64,000 bases of DNA from positions 1 to 64,000 of the forward strand of contig NZ_MAXC01000003.1 of NCBI RefSeq assembly GCF_001693485.1, given 5' to 3'. The notes under the pieces are model-generated. The model was given only the letters and a program-made list of their open reading frames with translations, was not told the origin of the DNA and searched no databases. Source of the stretch: Bradyrhizobium sp. LMTR 3 (GTDB lineage: Bacteria; Pseudomonadota; Alphaproteobacteria; Rhizobiales; Xanthobacteraceae). Both the position numbers and the translations under genes were made by a program. Numbering within the stretch: position 1 is the stretch's first letter; the number at the start of each line of letters is the position of its first letter. Positions 1 to 7,657 of this stretch are shown piece by piece.

Positions 1-1
1 C

Positions 2-124
2 GGCTGGAATTGCTACTACAAGCCGCCGGGCCCAAAGACCATGCGCGACGGATGGAATCGGCTCGCCGCCACACTCGAGGGATATGCCCTTGCCACCCAA
101 CACGAAAATCCGGGAATCCCGTAG
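2..124 (+). CDS. C-terminal tail of a gene cut by the window edge, possibly a transposase
   Basis: An open frame enters from the left edge and stops with TAG at 122-124, giving a 40-residue tail that contains KPPGPKTMRDGWNRL and LEGYALA. The pattern of PPGPKT followed by a W..L..LEGY helix recalls the C-terminus of some DDE (IS4-like) transposases, but this is recognition from memory on a very short piece. The upstream part is outside the window, so domain content, length and intactness cannot be judged. It is not followed by an obvious inverted repeat. Confidence 0.35.
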   Translation, partial: GWNCYYKPPGPKTMRDGWNRLAATLEGYALATQHENPGIP

Positions 125-188
125 CCCTCAAGGGGAGGGTGAAGTCCGCAGCCCTGCGCTGATTGACAGAGCTCCAGCACTCGCCCCG

Positions 189-482
189 TCAAGCCAGCGT
201 GTGCACGATCACCGGTCCGGCGGTCGCGGTGGCCGGCCCGGTCAGCAGCGGCGCCAGGTCGTGTTCGATCCACGCCAGCGCGCGCTTGTTGGATTCCTCG
301 GCGGCCGCGAAGTTGTTGAACAGGCTGATCGCGATCACCGTATCGTCGGGCGCATAGACCACATAGTAGCCCATGAAGCCCTCGACGCCGCTGATGACGG
401 GAATCGCGCCCTCCTTGATTCTGCGTGTCAGCTCTTCGGCCTTGCCGGGCTTGGCCTTGCCCTGACGAATGGCGGCGTACAT
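189..482 (-). CDS. Small dimeric alpha/beta-barrel-like (ABM-type) protein
   Basis: This 97-residue protein begins MYAAIRQGKAKPGKAEEL and carries a central stretch GFMGYYVVYAPDDTVIAISLFNNFAAAEESNKRA. That layout (a strand, a helix with KPGKAEEL, then GY-x-YY and I-x-L-F strands) is typical of antibiotic-biosynthesis-monooxygenase or NIPSNAP-like ferredoxin folds, which usually act as dimers. Substrate and reaction are unknown. The internal ATG at 482 was chosen over the one at 515 because the protein family starts with this first beta strand. It is transcribed alone, with the dispersed repeat at 520-622 upstream. Confidence 0.7.
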   Translation of the reverse strand: MYAAIRQGKAKPGKAEELTRRIKEGAIPVISGVEGFMGYYVVYAPDDTVIAISLFNNFAAAEESNKRALAWIEHDLAPLLTGPATATAGPVIVHTLA

Positions 483-519
483 GGGGCTCTCCCTCCAAGG
501 TAAGCTGCCCGACATCGCG

Positions 520-622
520 ACTCCTAGAGATTCGGTTCCGATGAATCAGAACCGAAGCTCTAGGTTCTCTATTCGACGCGTTTTCTTCACACGAACCGGT
601 ATCCACTTCGCTCGAAAACGCT
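520..622. repeat. Dispersed intergenic repeat with hairpin
   Basis: A perfect 8-bp stem, TTCGGTTC (531-538) and GAACCGAA (549-556), encloses a 10-nt loop. It is followed by GACGCGTTTTCTTCAC and then CCGGTATCCACTTCGCTCG. From memory, this second part is a very common intergenic sequence in Bradyrhizobium and relatives. No second copy was found in this window. It lies upstream of the 189-482 gene and downstream of the hydrolase at 764-1753, with no ORF of interest inside. Confidence 0.5.
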
Positions 623-763
623 ATGGGGCTTCATCCCCGGCGGGACGAGCAGCGGAATCCCGCGCGCACCGATCGTATCGCATACAGAGCCGTCAGGCCA
701 CGGTGTCCACGCCGTGCTGGGTCGCGCGAGAACGCGTCGACAGAACCCGACCTCTCTCACGCT

Positions 764-1753
764 TCAGTTGGCCGCCGCCGTAGCATTCGGTGCTATCCCG
801 CCGATCATCGCCTCGATTTCGGCGATGACGAGATCGGGAACCGCATTCTGAATCATGTGACCGACGCCGGGCAGCACGATCAATTTCGTGTTCCGGGCGG
901 CCGCCGCGAACGGCCGTGAGTGGATGTTGGTCGACACCGTCTTGTCGGCGTCGCCGGTGATGATGGTGACGGGCGCCTTGATCTCGCCGTAGCGCGGCGC
1001 CTGCTCGGCCACCGCCGCCTTCAGCGTCACCAGATCGCGCGCATTGGCGATGAATTCGCGCGGTCGCAGCAACAGCGGCGTGGCGGTGTTTTTGACAAAG
1101 CCGTCCGGCATGGTCTGCGGCAGGAACACGCCCCGCGCGCCCGAATCCGCCAGCAGCATTCCGAGCGGCAGCGTGATGGTATAGGCGAACAGCGGGCCGA
1201 CCACCGGCGTGGCGATCAGCTTGTTGTAGCGCCCGACGCCGCCGGGCCAGGGATAGGCCACCGGCGCAAGCATCACCAAACCGGCGACAGCCTGCGGGTA
1301 GTCCAGCGCGATGCGCGCCCCCAACGCGCCGGCCCAGGAATGAACCACGAAGATCGCCTGGCCGACGCCGAGCTTGGCCAGCGCCTCCTCGATCATGCGG
1401 GCCTGAATTTCGGGCGTGGAGTCCTGAAGGCGCGCGCGGGTGCTCCAGCCATGCCCGGGACGGTCGATCAGAATCACGCGATGCCTTCCGGCAAGCCGCT
1501 CCCCGATCGGCTGCCGCATCACTTCCAGATTGGAACTGGCGCCGTGCAGCATCACGACCGGCGGCCCGGCCGCATCGCGCGGGCCGATATCCAGGATATG
1601 CAGGGCCCCGCCCGCCACCTCGACCAACCGGCCCTGGGCCGGATGGGCCCGTTCGCTGAAAAAAACGCCGGCTTGCGTGACCAGCGCCAGCACGACCAGC
1701 GCCGCCACCAAAATCACCACCAACATCGAGAATTTCCGGCTGATTTTCTGCAC
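764..1753 (-). CDS. Alpha/beta hydrolase with N-terminal membrane anchor
   Basis: A 329-residue alpha/beta-hydrolase-fold protein. Residues 8-30 form one hydrophobic segment (membrane anchor or uncleaved signal). Then come the oxyanion motif MLHGASSN (about 68-75), the nucleophile elbow VVHSWAGA with Ser139, an acid in ITGDADKT (Asp268 or Asp270) and His299 in GVGHM, so the triad is complete. The elbow reads H-S-W-A-G rather than the strict G-x-S-x-G, which is a frequent variant in this family. Substrate is not predictable. It appears monocistronic, and 236 bp separate it from a divergent small gene. Confidence 0.85.
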   Translation of the reverse strand: MQKISRKFSMLVVILVAALVVLALVTQAGVFFSERAHPAQGRLVEVAGGALHILDIGPRDAAGPPVVMLHGASSNLEVMRQPIGERLAGRHRVILIDRPGHGWSTRARLQDSTPEIQARMIEEALAKLGVGQAIFVVHSWAGALGARIALDYPQAVAGLVMLAPVAYPWPGGVGRYNKLIATPVVGPLFAYTITLPLGMLLADSGARGVFLPQTMPDGFVKNTATPLLLRPREFIANARDLVTLKAAVAEQAPRYGEIKAPVTIITGDADKTVSTNIHSRPFAAAARNTKLIVLPGVGHMIQNAVPDLVIAEIEAMIGGIAPNATAAAN

Positions 1754-1791
1754 CAGCGAGCTACGGTCCGGACCGGCGCGGGTTTCGGAGG

Positions 1792-1935
1792 TTGTCCACA
1801 GCGGGCCGAACCTGTGGATAGCGGGGTCATACTGACGTCATCAGCAGGTTTGTACAGTGACGTTGCCACTTTTGCCATGTGTGCGCGTGCCTGATTGGGG
1901 GGTAGCCAGGCGCCTGCACTGTACCCAACATCCAC
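1792..1935. other. Divergent intergenic region with DnaA-box-like 9-mers and an inverted repeat
   Basis: The gap between the hydrolase and the small gene at 1990 contains TTGTCCACA near 1794 facing TGTGGATAG near 1813. Each is one mismatch from a DnaA box, and they lie in inverted orientation. A further ATCCACA lies near 1930. An exact 8-bp inverted repeat, GTACAGTG (1852-1859) and CACTGTAC (1917-1924), lies between them. This could be a regulatory region for the two divergent genes. No AT-rich unwinding element is visible, so an origin is not claimed. Confidence 0.3.
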
Positions 1936-1989
1936 AGGAACAGGGGCGCTCACTACAAATTGTTCCAGCGTATCATCGGAGCACTACCC

Positions 1990-2169
1990 ATGATTTTCGA
2001 CGCAAGCGAAGCCGCCATCGATCAGATCGTAGCGAGTTGCAATGGCGACATCCGCGGCGCACTCAAGGCGCTGCTGCGGGTCAACGAGCAGCTTGAGACG
2101 GAACTGGCGCAAATCTACGCGGCGGTAGGCCTCGACGGTCTGGCCCGCGGCAGCAACGCCGTACACTAG
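1990..2169 (+). CDS. Small conserved hypothetical protein (59 aa)
   Basis: A 59-residue acidic protein, MIFDASEAAIDQIVASC followed by NGDIRGALKALLRVNEQLETEL, probably two amphipathic helices. The pattern of an Ala-Ile-Asp-x-Ile helix followed by a Gly-Asp-Ile/Ala-Leu turn is reminiscent of UBA/CUE-like three-helix modules but is too short to assign. GGAG about 10 nt upstream of the ATG at 1990 supports this start rather than the in-frame ATG at 1960. No function can be proposed. Confidence 0.6.
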   Translation: MIFDASEAAIDQIVASCNGDIRGALKALLRVNEQLETELAQIYAAVGLDGLARGSNAVH

Positions 2170-2409
2170 GTCTTGTGAACCGACGCGTTTTCCAAAGACG
2201 CAAACGGCCCAAGAGCACTCTGGTTGGTGCTCGTTTTCCGCGTCTCTGCGGGCGGCTCGTCCACCGCCAGGCATTGGCTGATGGGTCGAACGGGCCAGCT
2301 TGGCGTCGTTAAGCGACTGCAGCCTACATCCTTCGAGACGCCCGCTACGCGGGCTCGTCAGCATGAGGGGTTTGAGCAACTGTGACGCAGTAGAACTAAC
2401 CGCGAAAGT

Positions 2410-3066
2410 TCAGATATCGCGGCCTTCGACCTTTTCGGTCAGCGTCTTGACCAGTTCCGGCACCTTCTCGAGATGCGGATTGACGGCCAGCGCCTTGCGG
2501 AAGGCTTCCAGCGCGCGCTTTTCGTCGCCGATCTCCTGCATGATCATGCCGAGCCCGGCCAGCGCGCCGAAATGCCGGGGCTCGCGGATCAGCACCTGGC
2601 GGATGTCCTCGAGCGAACGGGTGTAGTCGTTCTTCAGGTAATACAGCGTGGCGCGACGATTCCATGCCTCGACGTAATCGGGACGCAGCTTGACGAGAGA
2701 ATCCAGCAGTTTCAGCGCGACGTCGATCTTCTGTGCATCCATCGCGGCCTTGGCGCGCAGCATCAACAGCGCAGCCGTGTCGCTCGGCGTCTGCATCCAC
2801 TGCGCCCAGATCCGCGCCTCGACGTGTTTGGCGCTGGCTTCATCGGGAGCAGCTTTCAGGGCACCGAACAGGAAGTCCAGCCCGCGGGTGCGATCCGCAC
2901 CAACCTTCGGAAGCTTGCTCGGCGCTTCCGGCAACTTCTTCTCGGATTTCGGCGGAGGAATGACCCTGGGGTCGTTCTGGGCAAACGCAGCGGCCGGCAC
3001 GGCCGTCATGACAGCGGCGAGGACCACGATCCGGCAGTTACGGGCGCCCGGGAATCTCAAAACCAT
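2410..3066 (-). CDS. Exported tetratricopeptide-repeat protein
   Basis: A 218-residue protein with a basic N-terminus, a hydrophobic core and a likely cleavage at AAAFA-QND (about residue 29), followed by a Pro/Lys-rich linker. From about residue 95 it has three consecutive TPR units, recognisable from LLMLRAKAAMDAQKIDVALKL, then VEAWNRRATLYYLKNDYTRSLEDI, then FGALAGLGMIMQEIGDEKRALEAF. It is expected in the periplasm as a protein-interaction scaffold. It lies downstream of rpmJ on the same strand with about 90 bp between, so it probably has its own promoter. Confidence 0.85.
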   Translation of the reverse strand: MVLRFPGARNCRIVVLAAVMTAVPAAAFAQNDPRVIPPPKSEKKLPEAPSKLPKVGADRTRGLDFLFGALKAAPDEASAKHVEARIWAQWMQTPSDTAALLMLRAKAAMDAQKIDVALKLLDSLVKLRPDYVEAWNRRATLYYLKNDYTRSLEDIRQVLIREPRHFGALAGLGMIMQEIGDEKRALEAFRKALAVNPHLEKVPELVKTLTEKVEGRDI

Positions 3067-3133
3067 GGGACAAGTCTAGACGCGCAAAATCGCGCCGCAA
3101 AGCAGCAGATCGTCAAAGACCCGTGAAGCGAAG

Positions 3134-3150
3134 AAAAAAGCCGGCTCGGC
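3134..3150 (-). terminator. Possible intrinsic terminator downstream of rpmJ
   Basis: Read on the minus strand, GCCG-AGC-CGGC is followed by six T residues, just after the rpmJ stop. The stem is only 4 bp, so termination strength is uncertain. Confidence 0.4.
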
Positions 3151-3158
3151 GCCAGGGA

Positions 3159-3284
3159 TTAACCTTGGCGGGCCTTGAAGCGGCGCTGCACCTTGTTGAT
3201 CACATAGACCCGGCCCTTGCGGCGGACCAGACGGTTGTTACGGTGGCGACCACGCAGCGATTTCAAGGAGTTACGGACCTTCAT
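3159..3284 (-). CDS. rpmJ: 50S ribosomal protein bL36, zinc-free type
   Basis: A 41-residue, very basic protein, [17 protein letters not shown] followed by [24 protein letters not shown], which matches the alphaproteobacterial bL36. The usual C-x2-C...C-x4-H zinc ribbon is missing entirely (no cysteine), so this is the zinc-independent C-minus type that stabilises the large ribosomal subunit. The ATG at 3284 gives the conserved MKVRNSLK start, while the longer upstream frame has no family support. It stands alone, as is common for this gene in Rhizobiales. Confidence 0.95.
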   Translation of the reverse strand: MKVRNSLKSLRGRHRNNRLVRRKGRVYVINKVQRRFKARQG

Positions 3285-3477
3285 GGGACAATCCTGATGC
3301 TTTGAAAGGCCGTGCTGGAGGCCCGAACCTGAGCTACCCGAAAGTGGCAAAATGGGATCAATCCCGAAAAGCGGCCAACCGCCCGGGACGGGGCGGTTTC
3401 TAGGGCAAGGTGGCACCGGATGTCAATGCGGAAGGGCCGTTTCGGGGCCTCCTGGCTGCCGGCCCCAGAAAATACCC

Positions 3478-3593
3478 GTCATTCCCGGGCGCAAAGCGAA
3501 CTATGGTGCGCAATTGCGCACCTGAGAATCTCGAGATTCCCCGATGCGCAATTGCGCATCTGAGGTCTGGTCCTTCGACCATCCCGGAATGAC
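3478..3593. repeat. Intergenic palindromic repeat, family A copy 1
   Basis: This 116-bp element is bounded by GTCATTCCCGGG and CCCGGAATGAC and contains the palindromes GGTGCGCAATTGCGCACC and ATGCGCAATTGCGCAT. It occupies most of the 336-bp gap between rpmJ and the MaoC gene. Closely related copies lie at 38568-38669 and 44085-44186, and a shorter relative at 26923-27002. Confidence 0.8.
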
Positions 3594-3620
3594 CGCCGCG
3601 GAAGCAGCCCAACACCCGAT

Positions 3621-4070
3621 TCACTGGCAGAACAGGTCGCGCGGGAACTCGACCAGGGCCTCGCCGGTCGCGATCTTTTCACCCGTCTGGTTCTTCACCA
3701 CCACGTCGATCAACACCCAGCGGGATTTTTCGGTCGCCTGCTTGGCCTTGATGATTCCAAAGGGCTGGATGGTATCGCCCGGCCTGACCGGCTTGACCCA
3801 TCGCGTCTCCAGCCGGCGATGGATCGCGCCTGCAGGATACGCCCAGTCGGTGATCATGCGCGAGATCAGGCCGAAATTGTTCATGCCGTGCATGATGATG
3901 CCGCCGAAATTGGTCTTGCCGAAACTGCCCTTCATGTACTCGTCGTCGAGATGCAGCGGGTTGTAGTCGAGCGAGGCGTCGCAAAACAGGCGAATGGATT
4001 CGCGGCTCACCGCGAAGGTGGGGCCGTCGATGCTGTCGCCGGCTCTGAGCTTTTCGAACGTCGTGGTCAT
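3621..4070 (-). CDS. MaoC-family (R)-hydratase, catalytic subunit
   Basis: A 149-residue single hot-dog domain. The hydratase-2 signature is intact: DYNPLHLDDEYM with Asp35 and His40 in the D-x4-H arrangement, followed by GGIIMHGMNNFGL. It is expected to hydrate a trans-2-enoyl-CoA. It lies 14 bp downstream of, and on the same strand as, a second hot-dog gene (4085-4561) whose matching residues are changed. The two probably form a heteromeric hydratase in which this chain supplies the active site. Substrate is unknown; the divergent amidohydrolase suggests a dedicated acyl-CoA or aromatic acid route. Confidence 0.85.
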   Translation of the reverse strand: MTTTFEKLRAGDSIDGPTFAVSRESIRLFCDASLDYNPLHLDDEYMKGSFGKTNFGGIIMHGMNNFGLISRMITDWAYPAGAIHRRLETRWVKPVRPGDTIQPFGIIKAKQATEKSRWVLIDVVVKNQTGEKIATGEALVEFPRDLFCQ

Positions 4071-4084
4071 CGCAACCTCCCCGC

Positions 4085-4561
4085 TCAGATCGGCCGAATC
4101 GTCCAGCCGCGGCCGGAACAGATTACGTCGCCCTTCTGATTAAAGAACACATTGTCGTGCACCACGAACAGCCGCTCGCGCTTGATGAACTTGTCGAGCG
4201 CACGGGCCTGCAAGGTGATGACGTCGTTGGGCCTGGCCGGAATGTTGTAGCTCCAGGACTGACCGGCATTGACGGTGCCCGGCGAGCGCATCCAGTCATC
4301 CGCCGGCGTGCAGGAGAACATCAAGAGGATGTGGATCGAGGGCGGCGCGATCAGCCCGCCATAGCGCGTGGTCTTCGCATAGGCCTCGTCGAAATAGATC
4401 GGATGAGTTTCGCCGACCGATTTGCAGTACAGCTCAATCGCCTCTTTGGTCAGCGTGTAGGGGATGGTCTTGCGCGGCTCGCCGGGAACGATGTCGTCCC
4501 AGACCTTTCTCAAGTTGGCGTCTTTCCAGAAATCGGTCTCGAAGGCCTGCGTTTGGGCCAT
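4085..4561 (-). CDS. MaoC-N/FAS1-like dehydratase-domain partner protein
   Basis: A 158-residue hot-dog protein starting MAQTQAFETDFWKD. The segment aligning with the D-x-N-P-x-H active-site motif reads GETHPIYFDEAYA: the Asp is Glu, the Asn is His and the catalytic His is Tyr. This substitution pattern is typical of the non-catalytic MaoC_dehydrat_N-type subunit in two-chain hydratases. It is the first gene of a two-gene operon with the intact hydratase downstream. ATG 4561 was preferred over 4651, which would run through the shared promoter region. Confidence 0.8.
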   Translation of the reverse strand: MAQTQAFETDFWKDANLRKVWDDIVPGEPRKTIPYTLTKEAIELYCKSVGETHPIYFDEAYAKTTRYGGLIAPPSIHILLMFSCTPADDWMRSPGTVNAGQSWSYNIPARPNDVITLQARALDKFIKRERLFVVHDNVFFNQKGDVICSGRGWTIRPI

Positions 4562-4613
4562 GCCGTACTCCCCTATTTTTCCGTCTTTTGCTTCTGCCGC
4601 CTTGCGGAATTCG

Positions 4614-4626
4614 TTATATAGTATAA
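4614..4626. promoter_or_regulatory. Palindromic putative operator between divergent genes
   Basis: TTATATAGTATAA, with perfect 5-bp arms around TAG, lies in the 107-bp gap between the MaoC pair and the amidohydrolase, 43 bp before the amidohydrolase ATG. The AT-rich palindrome in a GC-rich genome suggests a regulator site (GntR- or MarR-like) or an overlapping -10 element. No regulator gene is adjacent. Confidence 0.45.
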
Positions 4627-4668
4627 TCAATTTTCCAGACCCAAAAATCAAGCCGGCGGGAAACTCAA

Positions 4669-5553
4669 ATGCCCAAGCTCAAGCTGCCCGATATCGAGAA
4701 TGTCGTCGCGATCGACATCCACACCCATGCGGAAGAGCCCTGCGGCCTGCATGGCGACGACGGTTATGACGACTTCCAGGAGCGCATGGCCGAATACTTC
4801 AAATCGCCGCACAAGCATCCGCCGACCGTGCCGGAGACCGCGGCCTATTACCGATCGAAAAACATTGCAGCGGTGATCTTCCCGGTCGATGCCGAGCGCG
4901 AGACCGGCTTTCGCCGATACAACAATTACGAGATGCTGGAGGTCGCCTCCGACCATCTCGACGTTTTGATCCCGTTCGTCTCGATCGATCCGCACAAGGG
5001 CAAGTTAGGGGTGCGCGAGGCGCGCAAGCTGATCGAGGAATACGGCGTCCGCGGCTTCAAATTCCATCCGACCATGCAGGGCTTTTACGCCAACGATCGC
5101 ATGGCGTACCCGCTCTATGAAGCGATCAACGACGGCGGCGCGATCGCGCTGTTCCACACTGGTCAGACCGGTGTCGGCAGCGGCATGCCCGGCGGCATGG
5201 GGATGCGCTTAAAATATTCCAACCCGATGTACATGGACGATGTCGCGGCTGACTTCCCCGACCTGAAGATCATCCTCGCGCACCCCTCCTTCCCCTGGCA
5301 GGAAGAGGCGCTGTCGGTCGCGACCCACAAGCCGAACGTCTATATCGACCTCTCCGGCTGGTCGCCAAAATATTTCCCGCCGATCCTGGTGCGCTACATC
5401 AACTCGATCCTGCAGGACAAGATGTTGTTCGGCTCGGACTGGCCGGTGATCACGCCGGACCGCTGGCTGGCGGATTTCGCCAAGCTCGAGATCCGCGAGG
5501 AGATCAGGCCGAAGGTGATGAAAGCCAACGCAAGGAAGATTTTGGGTATATAA
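4669..5553 (+). CDS. Amidohydrolase-2 family metal-dependent hydrolase/decarboxylase
   Basis: A 294-residue TIM-barrel protein. The N-terminal metal motif is DIHTHAEEPCG (residues 12-22). Later come FKFHPTMQGFYAND, an ILAHPSFPWQEEAL segment with the third histidine, and the conserved C-terminal FGSDWPVI aspartate. This is the layout of the ACMSD/gamma-resorcylate-decarboxylase group, which decarboxylates or hydrolyses carboxylated aromatic or ring-fission intermediates. The divergent MaoC pair suggests side-chain or ring-fission acyl catabolism, but the substrate cannot be named. Confidence 0.85.
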   Translation: MPKLKLPDIENVVAIDIHTHAEEPCGLHGDDGYDDFQERMAEYFKSPHKHPPTVPETAAYYRSKNIAAVIFPVDAERETGFRRYNNYEMLEVASDHLDVLIPFVSIDPHKGKLGVREARKLIEEYGVRGFKFHPTMQGFYANDRMAYPLYEAINDGGAIALFHTGQTGVGSGMPGGMGMRLKYSNPMYMDDVAADFPDLKIILAHPSFPWQEEALSVATHKPNVYIDLSGWSPKYFPPILVRYINSILQDKMLFGSDWPVITPDRWLADFAKLEIREEIRPKVMKANARKILGI

Positions 5554-5589
5554 TCGAAGGCCATCATCGACGAAAGGTTGAGATGGCCA

Positions 5590-6414
5590 GTGACGAACTT
5601 TGCCAAGACCGTTGCCCTGCTCGCCGCGCTCTTAACCGGAAGCGCGGCCGAGTGCATTGCGGCTGAATCGTCAGCGACCTATGTCGAAATCGAGAACCCG
5701 CTTGCAAGTCCGCATCCACTGCAGGGCTATTTGAGACAAACCAAGGCTGCAGGCCCCTCGCCCGCTGTCGTGTTGTTGCATAGCTGCCATGGAAACTGGA
5801 AGCGGATCGATGAACGCTGGGGCAAGCGGATCGCGTCCTGGGGCTACGTGGTGCTCACTGTGGATAGCTTGGGTCCGCGCGGCCTTGAAATCTGCGACGA
5901 CAGGGCCCGGATCGATTCGGCTGGGGACGCCTATCGTGCCCTGAACTTTCTGGTGCGCGATCCATTCGTCGATCCCGATCGTGTTGCTGTGATTGGTTTT
6001 GCCAACGGCGGCCGGGCGGCGCTGATGTCGGTCGACCATGGCTTTCTGGAACAGTCATCGCCGAACAAATTCCGCGCGGCCATTGCGTTCTATCCATCCT
6101 GCCTTGGTCTCAAGGGCGAGATGACCGCGCCAGCCCTGATCCTGATTGGCGAACTCGACGATTGGGCCTCGGCTAAACAGTGCCGTAATGTGGTGGAGGG
6201 CCGAGACGACTGGGGGATATCGCGGCAGAAGGACAAGGGCGTGCCGATCAAGCTGACGGTGTTTCCCGGCGCTTATCACGCATTCGATGCCCCGCAGCTC
6301 ACGACGCCGCTCGTGTTGAAGGGGCACCACCTCGAATTCAATAAGCCGGCAACGGATCAATCATCCGAGGCGCTTCGTGAATTTCTCGGCGCGACCATCG
6401 GCGCGAAAGAGTAG
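5590..6414 (+). CDS. Exported dienelactone-hydrolase-fold protein lacking the nucleophile
   Basis: About 274 residues with a signal peptide (hydrophobic core VALLAALLTGSA). The DLH fold is clear: VVLLHSCHGNWK, GYVVLTVDSLGPRG, then the elbow VAVIGFANGGRAAL, the acid region GELDD and the histidine in GAYHAF. In the elbow the position normally held by Cys or Ser is Ala (codon GCC, about 6001-6003), so the classical hydrolytic triad is incomplete. The GTG at 5590 is a more plausible start than the TTG at 5578, which directly abuts the AAAGG. It may be co-transcribed with the dehalogenase, 5 bp downstream. Confidence 0.8.
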   Translation: MTNFAKTVALLAALLTGSAAECIAAESSATYVEIENPLASPHPLQGYLRQTKAAGPSPAVVLLHSCHGNWKRIDERWGKRIASWGYVVLTVDSLGPRGLEICDDRARIDSAGDAYRALNFLVRDPFVDPDRVAVIGFANGGRAALMSVDHGFLEQSSPNKFRAAIAFYPSCLGLKGEMTAPALILIGELDDWASAKQCRNVVEGRDDWGISRQKDKGVPIKLTVFPGAYHAFDAPQLTTPLVLKGHHLEFNKPATDQSSEALREFLGATIGAKE

Positions 6415-6419
6415 TTACC

Positions 6420-7166
6420 ATGACCATCAAAGCCGTTGTCTTCGACGCCTATGGCACGCTTTACGATGTCCAGTCGGTGGCTGACGTCACCGAGGATGCG
6501 TTCCCGGGCTATGGCGGGATCATCACGCAGGTCTGGCGCATCAAGCAGCTCGAATACACCTGGCTGCGTTCGCTGATGGGACGCTATCAGGATTTCTCGG
6601 TCGCCACGCGCGACGCGCTCGCCTACACGCTGCGCAGCCTCGGGCTGCAATATGACGACGATGCTTTCGCGCGCATCATCGAGAAATATCTGCATCTCGA
6701 TCTCTATCCAGATGCGCTTGCGGCGCTGTCGGCGATGAAGGATTGCAGGCTCGCGATCCTGTCGAACGGCAGCCCCGACATGCTCAACGCGCTGGTGCAG
6801 AACAGCGGGCTCGACCGCGTGCTCGATGCCACCATCAGCGTCGACGCGAAGAAGATATTCAAGCCCAGCCCTGAGGTCTACGCATTGATCGAGGAGGTGT
6901 TGCACGTGCCGCCTGCCGAGGTGCTGTTTATCTCCTCCAATCCCTGGGACGCCTGCGGCGCCAAGGCGTTCGGGCTCAACGTCGCCTGGATCGAACGGGT
7001 GACGCCGGAAGCGATGGCGCTGGCCTGCCTCGAAAGCGAGACGCTGCCGCCCTTGACGATGTTCAAGATTTTGCGCACCCAGATGGATGAGCTGGGATTT
7101 GAGCCCGATCATCGCATCCACAGCCTCTCCGAACTGCCCGCACTGGTGTCTGCGCAAAGGTCCTGA
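6420..7166 (+). CDS. Haloacid dehalogenase type II (L-2-haloacid dehalogenase)
   Basis: A 248-residue HAD-superfamily protein with the type II dehalogenase signature: nucleophile Asp in AVVFDAYGTLYDV, an arginine in QVWRIKQLEYTWLR, the serine motif AILSNGSPDML, Lys in KKIFKPSPEVY and the hallmark ISSNPWDACGAKAFGLNVAWI. It would displace halogen from short L-2-haloacids with inversion of configuration. It sits 5 bp after the DLH-like gene and 5 bp before the YbaK gene, so the three probably form one transcript. Confidence 0.9.
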   Translation: MTIKAVVFDAYGTLYDVQSVADVTEDAFPGYGGIITQVWRIKQLEYTWLRSLMGRYQDFSVATRDALAYTLRSLGLQYDDDAFARIIEKYLHLDLYPDALAALSAMKDCRLAILSNGSPDMLNALVQNSGLDRVLDATISVDAKKIFKPSPEVYALIEEVLHVPPAEVLFISSNPWDACGAKAFGLNVAWIERVTPEAMALACLESETLPPLTMFKILRTQMDELGFEPDHRIHSLSELPALVSAQRS

Positions 7167-7171
7167 ACAAG

Positions 7172-7657
7172 ATGAGTCTAGAGTCCGTGCGCGCCTTCTT
7201 TGCAGAAAAGGCGCCCGAAATTTCCGTGATTGAATCCCAAATGAGTTCTGCCACCGTCGCGCTGGCGGCGGAGGCTTACGGCGTCGAGCCGGCGCGGATT
7301 GCGAAGACGCTGAGCTTGAGGATCGGCGACCGCATCATCCTGATCGTCGCGGCCGGCACGTCGCGAATGGATAACAAGAAGGTAAAGGCGCTGTTCGGCG
7401 GAAAGCCGAAAATGCTCGGCCTCGAGGAGGTCGCCGAGATCACCGGGCACGAGATCGGCGGCGTCTGTCCGTTCGGACTGAAGACGCCGCTGCCGGTCTA
7501 TTGCGACGTGTCGCTGAAGGCGTTCGACATCGTGGTGCCCGCCGCGGGCTCTACCCACAGCGCGGTGAAGATTACGCCTGCGCGCATGGCGGAACTGACG
7601 TCGGCCGAATGGGTCGACGTCTGCGAACTTAGGCCGGCCGAGGCCACGTCGACCTAG
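7172..7657 (+). CDS. YbaK/EbsC-family aminoacyl-tRNA deacylase-like protein
   Basis: A 161-residue single YbaK/ProX editing domain: ATVALAAEAYGVEPARIAKTLSL, LIVAAGTSRMDNKKVKALFG, then GHEIGGVCPFGLKTPLPVYCD and a C-terminal AAGSTHSAVKITPARM. The Lys in AKTLS and the GG-x-CPFG loop are the usual catalytic and binding features of free-standing mischarged-tRNA deacylases. It is third in the DLH-HAD-YbaK run. Its stop overlaps the convergent gene's stop by 3 bp in a shared CTAG. Confidence 0.9.
   Translation: MSLESVRAFFAEKAPEISVIESQMSSATVALAAEAYGVEPARIAKTLSLRIGDRIILIVAAGTSRMDNKKVKALFGGKPKMLGLEEVAEITGHEIGGVCPFGLKTPLPVYCDVSLKAFDIVVPAAGSTHSAVKITPARMAELTSAEWVDVCELRPAEATST

Noticed and set aside
1792..1935. 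A chromosomal replication origin
   Set aside because: Only two or three imperfect DnaA-like boxes, no AT-rich unwinding region, and no dnaA, dnaN, hemE or parAB nearby.
3285..3416. An N-terminal extension of rpmJ
   Set aside because: The in-frame upstream codons do not match any bL36. The ATG at 3284 gives exactly the family start.
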